NCBI GenBank assembly: GCA_009731375.1 | Contig: BJOX01000280.1 | Span: 84,525 to 148,524, forward strand | Source: Paulinella micropora | Lineage: Eukaryota > Cercozoa > Imbricatea > Euglyphida | Length of the DNA: 64,000 nt | Direction of reading: 5' to 3' | Shown here: in pieces, positions 1 to 9,700 of the stretch | How positions within the stretch are numbered: position 1 is the stretch's first letter | Layout of the letters: the number at the start of each line of letters is the position of its first letter | Notes under the pieces: model-generated | Databases searched by the model: none | What the model saw: the letters and a program-made list of their open reading frames with translations, nothing else | Told to the model about the DNA's origin: nothing | Translations under genes and position numbers: made by a program

Positions 1-143
1 CTATCAAATTTCTTTGGTGACTCATTGTACGAGCTTTTTTTACAAAAAACCTCCTACGACCTCAAAAAATGTTTTGCGTAAATTCCTATATTATCAAAAA
101 AATAAATAATCCATCGAAAATTAATTACCTCCTCGCGGGGGTT

Positions 144-164
144 ATAGGGGGCGAAGACCCCTAT
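144..164. terminator. GC-rich hairpin at the 3' end of the capsid gene of element A
   Basis: A 7-bp perfect stem (ATAGGGG / CCCCTAT) with a 7-base loop overlaps the stop codon of the minus-strand capsid gene. It resembles other GGGG-CCCC hairpins near 2,576, 2,657, 3,170 and 3,367. A role in 3'-end formation is inferred from position only. Confidence 0.45.
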
Positions 165-1679
165 GAAATAGTAATTACATTTTCCTTCACACTCACAGTT
201 CGCTGAGTAATAGCCAGAGTGAAGTGAGAATGGACTTTGTTTCGGCAGGTTCCAATAAACTCCCATCGCCGCTCCTGAGTTAAGTCAAGTCCGCTAATCT
301 CGTTCTGGTCCTTGCTCCACAGCGGGCGGTTGTTATCCCAGCAATTAGCATAAATCCAGTTGTATTGATATACATTAGAATTCATCAAGGCACTACCCTC
401 CAACCTCGGCTTCATAATCATATAGTCTTCAAGGTTAGCCACTGATACATCAAATTCTTCCTGTCTCGCACCGTCAAGGGTAGTGTAGAACGAGACTACC
501 TTTCTCTTAGCATCAGCAACAACACCACCCGTAGCAGACCGCTCATCATTTACATCATTGTCATAAGCGGTATTTACACTTTCGGTAGAATGAAACACAC
601 TGTACCTCTGCCCGTGCCCGCGGTCAAATCGCAAAATAATGTTTTGGTTTTCAGTCGCTTTTCCATCGCTAGCAGTTCCAATAGTATTCTTATACACATA
701 GGGGTAATCAATATCAAAACTCATACCACTGCCCGCAATCTGGCTTTGAATAGATTGAATGACACCAGGGTTCTGCTCAACAGCAAGAAACAAGTTAAGA
801 TTGCTCACAGCAACATCCTCAGCACCAGCAGCAATGTTAGCACCGCCACCAGGACTTAGCGGGTCAGCACCAGAATAATAAATCTTCGCAGAACCATATA
901 TTCCAGACAATTCGCATCGTCAAAATCTCAGGAAACATAATAGTTTTATCAAGGGCGAAAATAGTGTTGTAAAGCATACCAAGATTAAGTTTAATTTTAA
1001 TAGCCATATCACCAGCATTAGCATTATTGCCCGAAGCACCAGCAGTAAAATACTTCGCCTCACTGTAAGGCACATTAACAGGCAGTGGAGTTCCAGTTCC
1101 GGCCGCGATGAGAGCATCATTATGACGGCGGGCATTAGTTGAAGGAGGTTGAAACATATTAGCCATATCTGCTTGAAGCGCGGCGACATCAACATTAGCA
1201 TCAAGAACAGTCGCCTTTCTGTCGGTAATGTCAATATCAATCTTGCTGTCAGCATTACACTTTTGAAGCATACAGCCAGCACCAGTGCCAACATCGTGGT
1301 TTTCAAGTGCGAGAAAGTCTTTAAGCGAAGTCTCGGGCTTCCAAATCATCTTTGTAATATTTCCAACATAGTTCAAATCGCACAGATAAACTCCGCTACG
1401 GGTTTGAAGTTGAATTTGTCTAATAGGAGCAAGGCAGTCCATATAAGCCTTGTTGTATTTAGTATCAGTGTCTGGGATAGTGTAAGTAAAACTCAGAACT
1501 GACCTAGCCGAGTTAAATGGGCGACTAATAAGGTCAAATGTGCTTTCTTGTCCTCCCGCAGAGGTAATAGTGACATTTCCATTACTGCTTTCTCGTGGGT
1601 TAAGTTTATTCAAACGATAAGAAGCACTGATGTAGTCAGTCTTGCTGAAATCTAGTTCGCCTCCGTGTTGTGTGGGCAT
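161..1679 (-). pseudogene. MCP: Major capsid protein (double jelly roll) of element A, frame-broken
   Basis: This gene of about 500 codons starts at 1,679 (MPTQHGGELDF). The same N-terminal pattern (MP-Q-GGEL) opens the orthologue in element B at 15,896. Shared blocks include ARSVL-FTYT, the LGMLYNTIFALDKTI region and NLNLFLAVE near the second jelly roll. Length, position next to the penton and protease, and beta-rich composition fit PLV/Polinton major capsid proteins, which form the pseudohexagonal capsomers. The reading frame changes once, in the 864-910 overlap, so no single frame covers the protein. This may be decay or an assembly indel. The penton gene lies 83 bases upstream on the same strand. 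Family assignment comes from gene order and pattern, not a search. Confidence 0.75.
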
Positions 1680-1762
1680 TTTGTGTAAGTGCCCGAAGTT
1701 TTTGGTGAAGCTTTTTTCAAAGGGTTCTATATTTTAATCTGAGAAAAAAATAAAATAATTAA

Positions 1763-2479
1763 TTAACGGCTTTTCAATAAATTAAAAAATGATGTAAATA
1801 AATTAAAATAATTCGTCTCGCGGTAAATCAACAAAGTCATAACAATGCCCAAACCGTTTAGGTTAATGGGTTGGTCATTTTCATCAGTCAAGTAAAACCG
1901 ATACACATTGCTTGAACTAGTAGATAGCCGTTTTCCGTATTCACTGCCCGAGCCGTCGTAGATAACAGAGCCGAATGGTATTTCATTCGCCGTGTATATT
2001 TCTTGGAGCACGTGATTATCGCCTTCGCCAATGAGGTCCGATTGTAGATACAATGTTTTTTCACCCGTCAAAATTATGACATTTGGAGACCTAATGGTAT
2101 TATTAGCAAAGAAGTATGTTGAGTCACGGTCAAAACCCATTACTTCGTGGATGCGAGTTTCGGTGTCAAATATAAACCGTGGTTGAATGCCTCCGTTATT
2201 CGCTACGGTAAATAATAGCTTGCCGTCTTCTGGTTCAATGTTGGTATTGTTGCTCGTGACTGTGTATGTGTAGTCGTTGGGACTGTCTGCGGTTAGCACC
2301 TCGGTCAGTTTATTTTTTAAGTTGTTCATTGTGTAGTTGCCCTCGGGTATTGTAATGAGTGCCTCGTATCCGTCTTCACTTAGAATAAAAGTGTTGTAAG
2401 GACTTGCCACAGAGTAATACGACTTCGGCACATAGATATGTAAAATTTTACAGTGTGTCGGGTTGTCTAACCCTTTCAT
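1763..2479 (-). CDS. mCP: Penton / minor capsid protein (single jelly roll), element A
   Basis: The 238-residue protein has the usual layout of PLV/Polinton penton proteins: an early IPEGNYTMNNLKNKL segment, a middle FIFDTETRIHEVMGFDRD block, a TLYLQSDL strand and a C-terminal IVMTLLIYRETNYF strand. It should form the five-fold vertices. The first in-frame Met is at 2,479. However, about 22 codons upstream (YYVNSKNRI and DSDFTH, to about 2,547) are also conserved in element B and in frame, with no ATG before them. The annotated start is therefore probably not the original N-terminus. The frame is otherwise intact. Its B orthologue is at 15,030-15,816. Confidence 0.75.
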   Translation of the reverse strand: MKGLDNPTHCKILHIYVPKSYYSVASPYNTFILSEDGYEALITIPEGNYTMNNLKNKLTEVLTADSPNDYTYTVTSNNTNIEPEDGKLLFTVANNGGIQPRFIFDTETRIHEVMGFDRDSTYFFANNTIRSPNVIILTGEKTLYLQSDLIGEGDNHVLQEIYTANEIPFGSVIYDGSGSEYGKRLSTSSSNVYRFYLTDENDQPINLNGLGIVMTLLIYRETNYFNLFTSFFNLLKSR

Positions 2480-2575
2480 ATCAATGGAGTGAGTGAAATC
2501 ACTGTCCGTGCCGTTTATCCTGTTTTTGCTATTGACATAGTAAATGTAGAGCTTCGCCCACCGCGGTAATCCATG

Positions 2576-2590
2576 GTAGGGACACCCTAC
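2576..2590. repeat. Short hairpin upstream of the penton gene
   Basis: GTAGGG-ACA-CCCTAC is a perfect 6-bp stem followed by GACCC. The same GTAGGG...CCCTACGACCC pattern occurs, longer, at 3,170-3,198, suggesting a small dispersed palindrome family inside element A. Confidence 0.5.
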
Positions 2591-2656
2591 GACCCGACTT
2601 TTTGGATATATAATAGAATATATATTTTTTTGTTTTTAATTACTTCAAACCACTTG

Positions 2657-2682
2657 TGGGGGTGCGGGGGCTTGCCCCTGCT
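2657..2682. repeat. 26-nt hairpin repeat, copy 1, over the protease stop codon
   Basis: A 26-base sequence (TGGGGGTGCGGGGGCTTGCC and so on) folds through GGGGC/GCCCC. It ends at the first bases of the protease stop codon. An identical copy lies within the coding sequence of the same gene at 3,367-3,392. Confidence 0.7.
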
Positions 2683-4583
2683 AAATGAAAGTATCAAAGC
2701 CGTAGCCGCTCTGTGTTTTCAACTCCTCCGCTTCTTTTTCTTTTAAGTCCGTCCAACCGCTGGCAAATTTAAACCTATTACCTTTCGCCCGCTCTAACAA
2801 AAACCTAATACTATGCCACCCGCAGGTATCTGTCGTGTCGCTTTGGTTTTTAACCTGATTAACCTTCATAAGCAGATATGTGTTCGGCTTACTCTTTTCA
2901 ATAAGCTGTTTCATTTGGTGTAGAAATAGCTCAGTCGGCTTATACAGTGCGAGAGGGTCGTAGATTTTAATAGAGTCGTCTTTAACGATGTCAACCCAAA
3001 CAGCAATCCAATGTGAGCCTGGTTGGCTAGACTTATCCAAGTTCATTATAAAACCATACTTCTTTCTTTTTTCTGGTTTCAGTTTGTTTATTTCGTCGCT
3101 CGCCACAGTCCCCAAATACCATTTGTGCTTTTTCATAATGTTGTCTATTTCATCTGTCATCAATCCTCTGTAGGGGCTTCCAGCCCCTACGACCCCTGGA
3201 TTTACCTCTTTCTCATTTTGTGTTTGAACTTCATCGAGTGCTTGTGGTTGAATAATATCTACATCTGTGGTGGGGGTTGGTTGCTCTTCTGTGGGTGGTG
3301 GTTGAACTTCCTCGGGGGTTGGTTGAACTTCATCGGGGGTTGGTTGAACTTCCTCTACATCAGTGGTGGGGGTGCGGGGGCTTGCCCCTGCTGGTTGTAT
3401 CTGGAATTCATTTGAAAGTGCTTTATATGTGTTGGGGTCGGCATACATTTTGTTTATTAGGGTATTTACTAATTCTTTTTTCTTTGATTTGGTCTTCCAT
3501 TCACTTCGTTTCAAATGCTTTTTTATCATCATCTTAGTTAATATTTTTTTAATGATGTCTTCCAATTTTTTAGCACCAGTTCCACTCTGTGCGGTTAGAC
3601 CTATTAAAGCATTTTCCAATTCTTCAAGTGTCATATTAGGGGTTATGTTAAGTTCGTCCTGTCTAACAGCTATGATTTCTTGAATATAACCTTTGGCCGT
3701 TCTGCCTTCAACATCTTTGTTTCCGTGTTTGCTCCCCCTCGTTTTCCACCCTAGTTTTTTTGCTAAACTATTGACACTAATCTGTCTTTTCTTGCCACCA
3801 CTAGCAAATAAAGTTTGAGCTCTTTCTAGATTTGCTATAAATGCTTTTCTGTCTGATTCCTCCGCTTTCTGTTCTGCTTCCATTGCTTGCTGTCTTAAAT
3901 CGTCTTGTCGTTGTTTCGCTTCGTCATTCCTTCTTTGAATTTCCTCAGCAAATGCTATGGCTTCTTCTTCGGACAAAACATACTGTCTTCCTTTTCTTTC
4001 CCTTTGTTTTCTTTCACTTCTTTTTAATTCACCTTTTACTTCATTCAATGCTCTTGCTCTTTCAACCAAAGCATCGTTAATCGCATTTTGTTTTTTAATT
4101 TCTCCGTCAATAGTAGCCATTCTTTGAGCTTGAGCTGTTTCAGTCTGTATGAGTGCGACTTCATTTCTTTTCGTTTCTGCTTCTCGCTCTTCTATTTTCT
4201 TTTGTTGTTCTTTTGCTTCTTTGTCTTTCTTTTCTAGCTCGTGTATTTGCTCATACTTTTCCAGTTTGAGTTTATCTAGCTGATTATTTACCTGATTGCG
4301 GTTCTCGTGTTCAAGACGGTTGAATTCGGACTTAACTATTCGCTCTTTCGTCTTTCGCGGTTTCTTTGGTTTATTCATATATTTCAAAAACAGTTTAACG
4401 ATTTGAAGTGTTGAAAGGTCATTCGTTTTCTCGCCAAAGTTGAGATATGCTCGTTTGCCTTTCACTTTNNNNNNNNNNAAAGTTGAGATATGCTCGTTTG
4501 CCTTTTACTTTAATATATGGGCGGCCATCTTTGGTTCTGTATATCCTCGGCGGTCGTTGTTTTCGCGGTTTTTTTACAACCAT
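2681..4583 (-). CDS. PRO: Adenain-like cysteine protease with long coiled-coil N-terminal region, element A
   Basis: The likely start is the Met at 4,583 (MVVKKPRKQRPPRIYR), matching the B orthologue at 13,360. A basic N-terminus is followed by about 250 charged, coiled-coil residues, a Thr/Pro/Gln-rich linker (PTPDEVQPTPEEVQ), and a C-terminal protease domain. Catalytic residues are visible: His in GSHW (3,008-3,019), Asp in YDPL (2,951-2,962), Cys in DTCGWHS (codon 2,822-2,824), and a Gln seven residues before the Cys (2,843-2,845). That Gln-to-Cys spacing matches adenovirus protease (family C5). The role is capsid maturation. A 10-N gap at 4,469-4,478 is flanked by a duplicated 33-bp sequence and splits the frame artificially. 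The long N-terminal extension is unlike adenain and may be a scaffold or core protein fused to the protease. Confidence 0.8.
3170..3190. repeat. Perfect 9-bp hairpin inside the protease gene
   Basis: GTAGGGGCT-TCC-AGCCCCTAC is a perfect 9-bp stem with a 3-base loop, followed by GACCCC. It lies in frame in the Pro-rich linker. See also 2,576-2,590. Confidence 0.6.
3367..3392. repeat. 26-nt hairpin repeat, copy 2, in frame inside the protease linker
   Basis: Identical over 26 bases to 2,657-2,682. Here it is translated as part of the linker (about AGASPRTPT) without breaking the frame. Confidence 0.7.
4436..4511. other. Assembly gap with duplicated flanks
   Basis: The 33 bases left of the 10-N gap (4,436-4,468) and the 33 bases right of it (4,479-4,511) are the same sequence apart from one base. 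This is an unmerged contig overlap, not a biological repeat. It lies in the protease N-terminal region. Confidence 0.9.
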
Positions 4584-4942
4584 CGTATATGTTATAGAAA
4601 AAATTAATATCAAGTTTAGTTTAATACCCCTACCGAAACTTACGGCTCCTCCTCGTTGTTTGCCGTATCCTTGCTTAATTGCCGCCTTCGCTACACGGTC
4701 CGCATAAGGCACTCCGACATCGCTCAGAAAAGTAGCACCCCTTGAAATCAATTGATTCTTCTTGATAAACCTATTAGCATCTACTATCGCTTTTCCTACT
4801 TTTTTTTCCAGTTAATTTTCCCTCCTGTTTGTTTCTTTTTTGATTTTCTTTTCCCTCCTGCTTGTGGCATTTTGACTGGGCTTGGATTGTATCCGATATT
4901 GTATCCCGCTGGTTGTGAAATAATCACTGGTGATGTTGGCAT
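4584..4942 (-). pseudogene. Small basic virion-type protein (pX-like), element A, frame-broken
   Basis: From a Met at 4,942 the frame encodes a Lys/Gly-rich segment (QAGGKRKSKKKQTGGKINW) and then meets a frame change at an 8-base A run near 4,793-4,800. The second part contains DVGVPYADRVAKAAIKQGYG, closely matching the B orthologue at 12,957. No stop codon separates it from the protease Met at 4,583, so the end of this protein runs in frame into the protease. Small basic proteins in this position in Polintons and adenoviruses are often core or minor capsid proteins. That role is inferred from size, charge and neighbours only. Confidence 0.55.
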
Positions 4943-4978
4943 CTATATAATGTATGAAAAAAATAAATAATAATAAAA

Positions 4979-5809
4979 TTACTTTAAACGAATATTGAAG
5001 TTCTTTCGTAATTCATCAGACACCGCATCCACATACAAAAAGTTAAATCTCTCAATCGTCGCATCGTGATATCTGTTTAGGAAGTAATCAAACTCATATC
5101 CAAGGTCTAAATGTTTATATACAAGTTCGATTTTATCCTGAGACTGACCTGGAAAAATGAGTAGGTAGTCCAGCTGTTTAATCGCCTCTGGTCGTAAGTC
5201 GTTTAGATACTGTGAGCTCATATTAATAACCTTTGACTTGTAGTGTCTATTTTTTTTCAACAGGTCGCTCACTGATTTATCTCTGAGCCCGCTACCCAAA
5301 TCATCTAACACGAATACGACTTCTGGTGTAATGTATTTGCTCAGTCTCGGTGGTTTTTCGCCTACCTCCTTTTTCTTTTCGTCCTCTTTTCCAAAATAAA
5401 TAAACTTCGGCTTCGGTTCTTCTTTGCCGTCCTGAACAATCTCGCCTTCTTCTTGCTCTTCGTCGGGTTTATTCAGTTTATCTAACTCGTAATCAATCAC
5501 ACTGTATCCGTCCGTTTTGAAATATGTATATATAGCCATCGGGTTTCCCTTCTTCTTGAAGTGCTTAACTATTTCTTTGTAGATGTGGTCCTTGTGTATT
5601 GTGCTGGCTATAATGACGATACGGGTCTTTTTATCAGTTGTTCGTTTCAGGATTTCAAACACTGCCGTGCTCTTACCGCTCTTCTTGCGAGCGAGAAGAA
5701 AAATATTGGCATACGGTTCATCAAATAACTTATATCCTTTTGCCAACTTGTCGCCATCTCCGTTTTGCTTGACTGGTCTAACTCGTATATCGTTAATTTT
5801 CTCCATCAC
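4979..5809 (-). CDS. ATP: Genome-packaging ATPase (A32 / FtsK-HerA type), element A
   Basis: The intact 276-residue protein has a Walker A-like P-loop ARKKSGKST at residues 40-48, a Walker B VVFVLDD at about 164-170, and a following SSQ segment near 198-200 that fits the sensor region of A32-like packaging ATPases. It should pump the genome into preformed capsids. A charged insert (about residues 112-150) varies between copies. Its partner in element B (22,452-23,267) is clearly homologous throughout. It sits 12 bases from the 119-residue gene on the same strand, so co-transcription is likely. Confidence 0.85.
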   Translation of the reverse strand: MMEKINDIRVRPVKQNGDGDKLAKGYKLFDEPYANIFLLARKKSGKSTAVFEILKRTTDKKTRIVIIASTIHKDHIYKEIVKHFKKKGNPMAIYTYFKTDGYSVIDYELDKLNKPDEEQEEGEIVQDGKEEPKPKFIYFGKEDEKKKEVGEKPPRLSKYITPEVVFVLDDLGSGLRDKSVSDLLKKNRHYKSKVINMSSQYLNDLRPEAIKQLDYLLIFPGQSQDKIELVYKHLDLGYEFDYFLNRYHDATIERFNFLYVDAVSDELRKNFNIRLK

Positions 5810-5821
5810 TCTATATTTTTA

Positions 5822-6181
5822 TTAGGCCAAAAATTCTAAACAAATAACAATTCTTCCAGCTAGTTGGTCAGTCTCAATACTGCCATTGTCTGTTTTAAGC
5901 ACTTTAAAGGTGTATTGCCCGTGGGTCCAATTAATAATTCCTAGGTTGTAGCTGAGATTAGAAATGTTTGCGGTGTTGCTGTCGGCGAATGTTCCAATAT
6001 TACCGATGCGGTCCATATAAAGGATTTTTGTTTTCGTCTCCGTCGTATTATTCATATAGTGGATAAACTTAACATTCATTCTGGTCGGGGTAAAGTTCAT
6101 TTGAATGTTTTTGTCAAATGTCTTGCTACCACCAGCAAAATCATTACTTAGAAAAATAATCTTTTGGTATTTATAGTCCAT
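5822..6181 (-). CDS. Conserved beta-rich 119-residue protein, element A
   Basis: I do not recognise the family. The protein begins MDYKYQKIIFLSNDF and is rich in short hydrophobic/polar alternations typical of beta strands, with no membrane segment or known catalytic motif. The B copy (23,277-23,639) is highly similar along its whole length (for example FADSN-ANISNLSYNLG and GRIV-CLEFL) and holds the same place directly upstream of the ATPase. Its constant position in the virion gene cluster suggests a structural or packaging role, by inference only. Confidence 0.7.
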   Translation of the reverse strand: MDYKYQKIIFLSNDFAGGSKTFDKNIQMNFTPTRMNVKFIHYMNNTTETKTKILYMDRIGNIGTFADSNTANISNLSYNLGIINWTHGQYTFKVLKTDNGSIETDQLAGRIVICLEFLA

Positions 6182-6185
6182 CGTG

Positions 6186-6522
6186 ATGCCCTCTATACTA
6201 ATCTTTATAAACTTTTTATTAATTAATATTTCTGCTCGGACCGCCTGTGATTTCTATTCACGGGTCAGTGTTTAAAAAAAATGAAAGTTGTCTTTATTGT
6301 ATTCAAAAAGGAATAGAAACAAAATTTAAATGTGTGTATAAGACGATGAGTGATTGGTGTGTTAGTTTTGATGAAGCTATTCCGCTAATCTGTGCTGGTG
6401 ATAGCTCTTGGTATAAAACTCAACTATATNNNNNNNNNNAGCACTATATGAATGTTCATTTCTTACTTGAAGATGGGGAAGGAAGGCAGATGCCGATAAG
6501 TAAGGTCAAAATACCGACATAA
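6186..6522 (+). pseudogene. Conserved Cys-containing small protein, opposite strand, element A
   Basis: Reading from the ATG at 6,186, the protein includes ARTACDFYSRVS, then changes frame at an A run near 6,272-6,280. It continues through GIETKFKCVYKTMSDWCVSF and ends SKVKIPT. A 10-N gap lies at 6,430-6,439. Element B has the same protein at about 23,683-23,953. Several Cys and Trp residues are conserved. The last codons overlap the 3' end of the membrane-protein gene on the other strand. Function is unknown. Conservation on the opposite strand between two divergent elements argues that it is, or was, a real gene. Confidence 0.6.
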
Positions 6523-6793
6523 GTGTTGGCAACCTCGCACGGCAAGTTCTTTTCAGATAGCCTCACGATACAAAGGGTTATGATGGCGATAATGATACCC
6601 ATTTGAAATAAGTATTTAATAAGACGGCTGTCAGTTTTTCGCTTAGTCAAACAGCAATCCCAGCTGTCCTCGTATTCGTGGTCTAATTTTTTTCTTCCTG
6701 CTTAATTTGGACATCTAGCACACGGTTCTTCAACTCTGGTGTGAGGTCTTCCGTCTCTATGATTGGTGGTGGTGGGTGTAATCTAGGGGGCAT
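6456..6793 (-). pseudogene. Small two-helix membrane protein, element A, frame-broken
   Basis: The start is the ATG at 6,793, which overlaps the fibre gene's stop codon. The frame opens with a Pro/His-rich N-terminus and changes frame at a 7-base T run near 6,687-6,693. It then encodes two hydrophobic helices (LFQMGIIIAIITLCIVRL and YVGILTLLIGICLPSP), ending SSSKK. The B orthologue (23,887-24,243) is intact. Small membrane proteins of this form occur in PLVs, where they may lie in an internal membrane or act in entry or exit. The role here is not known. Confidence 0.6.
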
Positions 6794-9700
6794 TTGAAGG
6801 AAATAAAACTGCTCGTATTTCTGCTAATTGGTTTGCTTGGTCTTGTAATATATTAAGTAAAGTTTTATTTTCTTTTTCTAAATTAATCACTTTTTCCGCC
6901 ATACCGTTTACAACGGTAGTTGTATGTTGAAAAGCACTAACCAATATCGGTATAAACTCCGTATATGTTATGCCTTCAAGGTAGCCATTTCCATCATCCG
7001 CTTTTATTCCGCTTTCTGATACAAATTCTGGAAAAATCTTTTTTACTTCGTCCGCAATAAATCCGTGGTTCTTTTTTTCTTTCTTTTCGTCTGATTTCAA
7101 ATAATATGAACAACAATTTATTTTCATTAGTTTCTCACAACAATCCCCGCAGTCTAATGTTTTAATGTCTGATTTTAGCCTCCTGTCTGACGAGTTTGTC
7201 CAAGCACCATTTAGAGGAATATAATTATAAGTGCCAGACGGCTCACCTGTTGAGTTTGAAGTAGTCCAAGCGTGAAGCAAACCAGTTGAAGAAACAATTA
7301 TTCCATAATTCGTATATCCTCCTGATTTAAAAAATAGTTGTGCATCCATAGTATTCGGACTTGGTCTTTGTCTTATTGTTAAAGAACCACTGGAAGCTAC
7401 TGGAAGAATTATTGACTTTGAAGCAGTAATCGCTGTGTTGTTGATTCTAAATAATTCTGTCGCCGCACTATGATAAAATACGTGGCTATCGTCGGTATTA
7501 ACATTATAAATCAATGTATTGTTATTGATACCAAAACCAAGAAAAGCAGTTGTGGATCCTGTTCCTCCATCCCATAAGACCAGTTTATTATTTGCCAACG
7601 CACTTCTATCTACAAATATTTTTTGCCAGCACCTACTACTATGTTGTCGCTCGTTGTTAATGTGGTTGTAGTTATCCCCGCATTTGCCGTTAATAATCCC
7701 GCTGTGCTTATGTTCATCGCCTCAGTCCAAGTTATATTGTTCCCCGCCGTTATTCCTGATTTATAGTTAAAAGCGAGTTTATTGCTTACTTTCCATATTT
7801 GAAAATTTGAACCAGAATAACTTGATTTCCAGTTAGTCCCGTCAAAATAACAATCAAAATTTAATGATGAGCTGTTATGCGCCCAGTTTAGGTTTTGAAA
7901 AACTGGATAGATGTCTGCTGATGTTATTGCCTGTATATTTGGCCCCGCAATATTGCTATCTGTTCCATACAACTCTAATCCGCCAGTTGCTCCTGTTCCC
8001 TTTGTTGATTGTCCTACAATTATTGGCTTATCTAATGCTGTCGTTATTTTATCGCTTGCCGTTATTGTTGTTCCCGTTATTGTTGTTCCCGTTATGGTTC
8101 CACCGCTTGTTATGTTGTTTGAATTCATATCCAAAGCACCATAAAAACGCATACCGCCCGCATTGTTAAAACGGACAATGTCAGATGAAGCACTTTTATT
8201 ATCCAAAAGTTTTGAAATATAAAGTCCTGCTCCTTTTACATCAAATGCTACATTCGTGAATAGGTAGCCTCTTTGGTTTGCGGTTCCGCTTGAATCAGTG
8301 TTTAAAGTATATAAGAAAGACTGCCAATCAACTGTTGTCTGTGAAAAGAATATATCTCCTCCATTTTGGTTTAATATTCTCGCTCCATTATATGTAATAT
8401 TTCCGCCATTAGTGATATCCACATTATTAAAATCGGCTTGGTTCAACAAAGTCAGCCCTCTTATATCATTTCTCGTTCCATTAAATATTTTAATTCCTGT
8501 TATTGTTTGGTCTCCTGTTAGTTTTACATTTTGCCCGTCCAATGTGTCCGCATACCCTTTTGTCGCTCCGTCCGTCGCTAATGTCGGAGTTCCAAGGTTG
8601 GCTATTTTGCTACTATTACAATCTAGCCCCGAAGCATTTACCCAACCGACAATTACCCCATCAATAACGAAACTTATTTTTTTCGCATTTATTTCAAAGT
8701 TATAATTTACGCCCGTGCCCATATCAAGGCATCCGATAGTTCCTATATTGGCTGTGGAGTTAAAAACCACGAATGTTCCTTTTGTTGTCGCATTCGTTGA
8801 ATTTCCAGTTATTTCAAGGGCACTGCTAAATGTCTTAATTCCTGCTATGGTTTGGTTTCCTGTTGTTTTAACTGCCGAAGTATCAAGGACAGAAACATCC
8901 ACACCATCAACAAGATTCACATTTCTTATACTCTGGCTTCCCATATTTAGTCCGCCATTCGCTGTTATCGCCCCACTCGCCTTTAATGTGGTTGTTGATA
9001 CTCCCGCACTTGCGGTTATTACCTTTGAAGCCTTAACCTCTCCATTGTTAATCCTGAATAATTCGTTTGTCCCGCCATAGTAAAATATATGACTATCAGT
9101 TGAAGCATTAACATTATAAACCAAAGTTTGACTAGCGATACCAAATCCAAAAAACGCAGTTATTGATGGTGTTCCTCCGTCCCATAAGACTAATTTATTG
9201 TTGGCGAGTGCTTTTCTATCTATGAAAACACTTTTGCCTGCTCCTACTACCACATTGTCGCTTGTTGTTAATGTTGTTGTTGTTATCCCCGCATTTGCTT
9301 TGATTTCACTGCTAAATGTTTTGACTCCTGCTATGGTTTGGTCTCCTGTTAGTTTAACAACCGAAGTATAAAGGGTTGAAACATCAATACCATCAACATT
9401 GTCTACATTCGTAATCGCAAAACCACCCATATTTAAACTACCCGTCATAGCCGTTGTGCCGTCCTTTGCTAGTTTTGTATCGGTATATGCTTTCGTTGAA
9501 GCATCGCCGTCATAGAATGGTGCTGGAAGTCCGCTGATTGCGGTCGTGCTGTTAAAATTTAAAACATTGCCAGTTAATGTTATTCCACTCCCCGTAGTAG
9601 AAGCGAGGGTTATGGACGAACCAACAATAGATAGTGGATATCCCGTTGCCCCACCTACCTCCGACGAATAAATAGAACCCGTATTATTGTTGTAATTGAA

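Noticed and set aside
590-859. Plus-strand open frame inside the capsid gene
   Set aside because: It is antisense to a conserved capsid region and has no homologue in element B.
7864-9080. Hydrophobic plus-strand frames opposite the fibre
   Set aside because: Antisense readings of repeated fibre modules; their repeats follow the fibre code.
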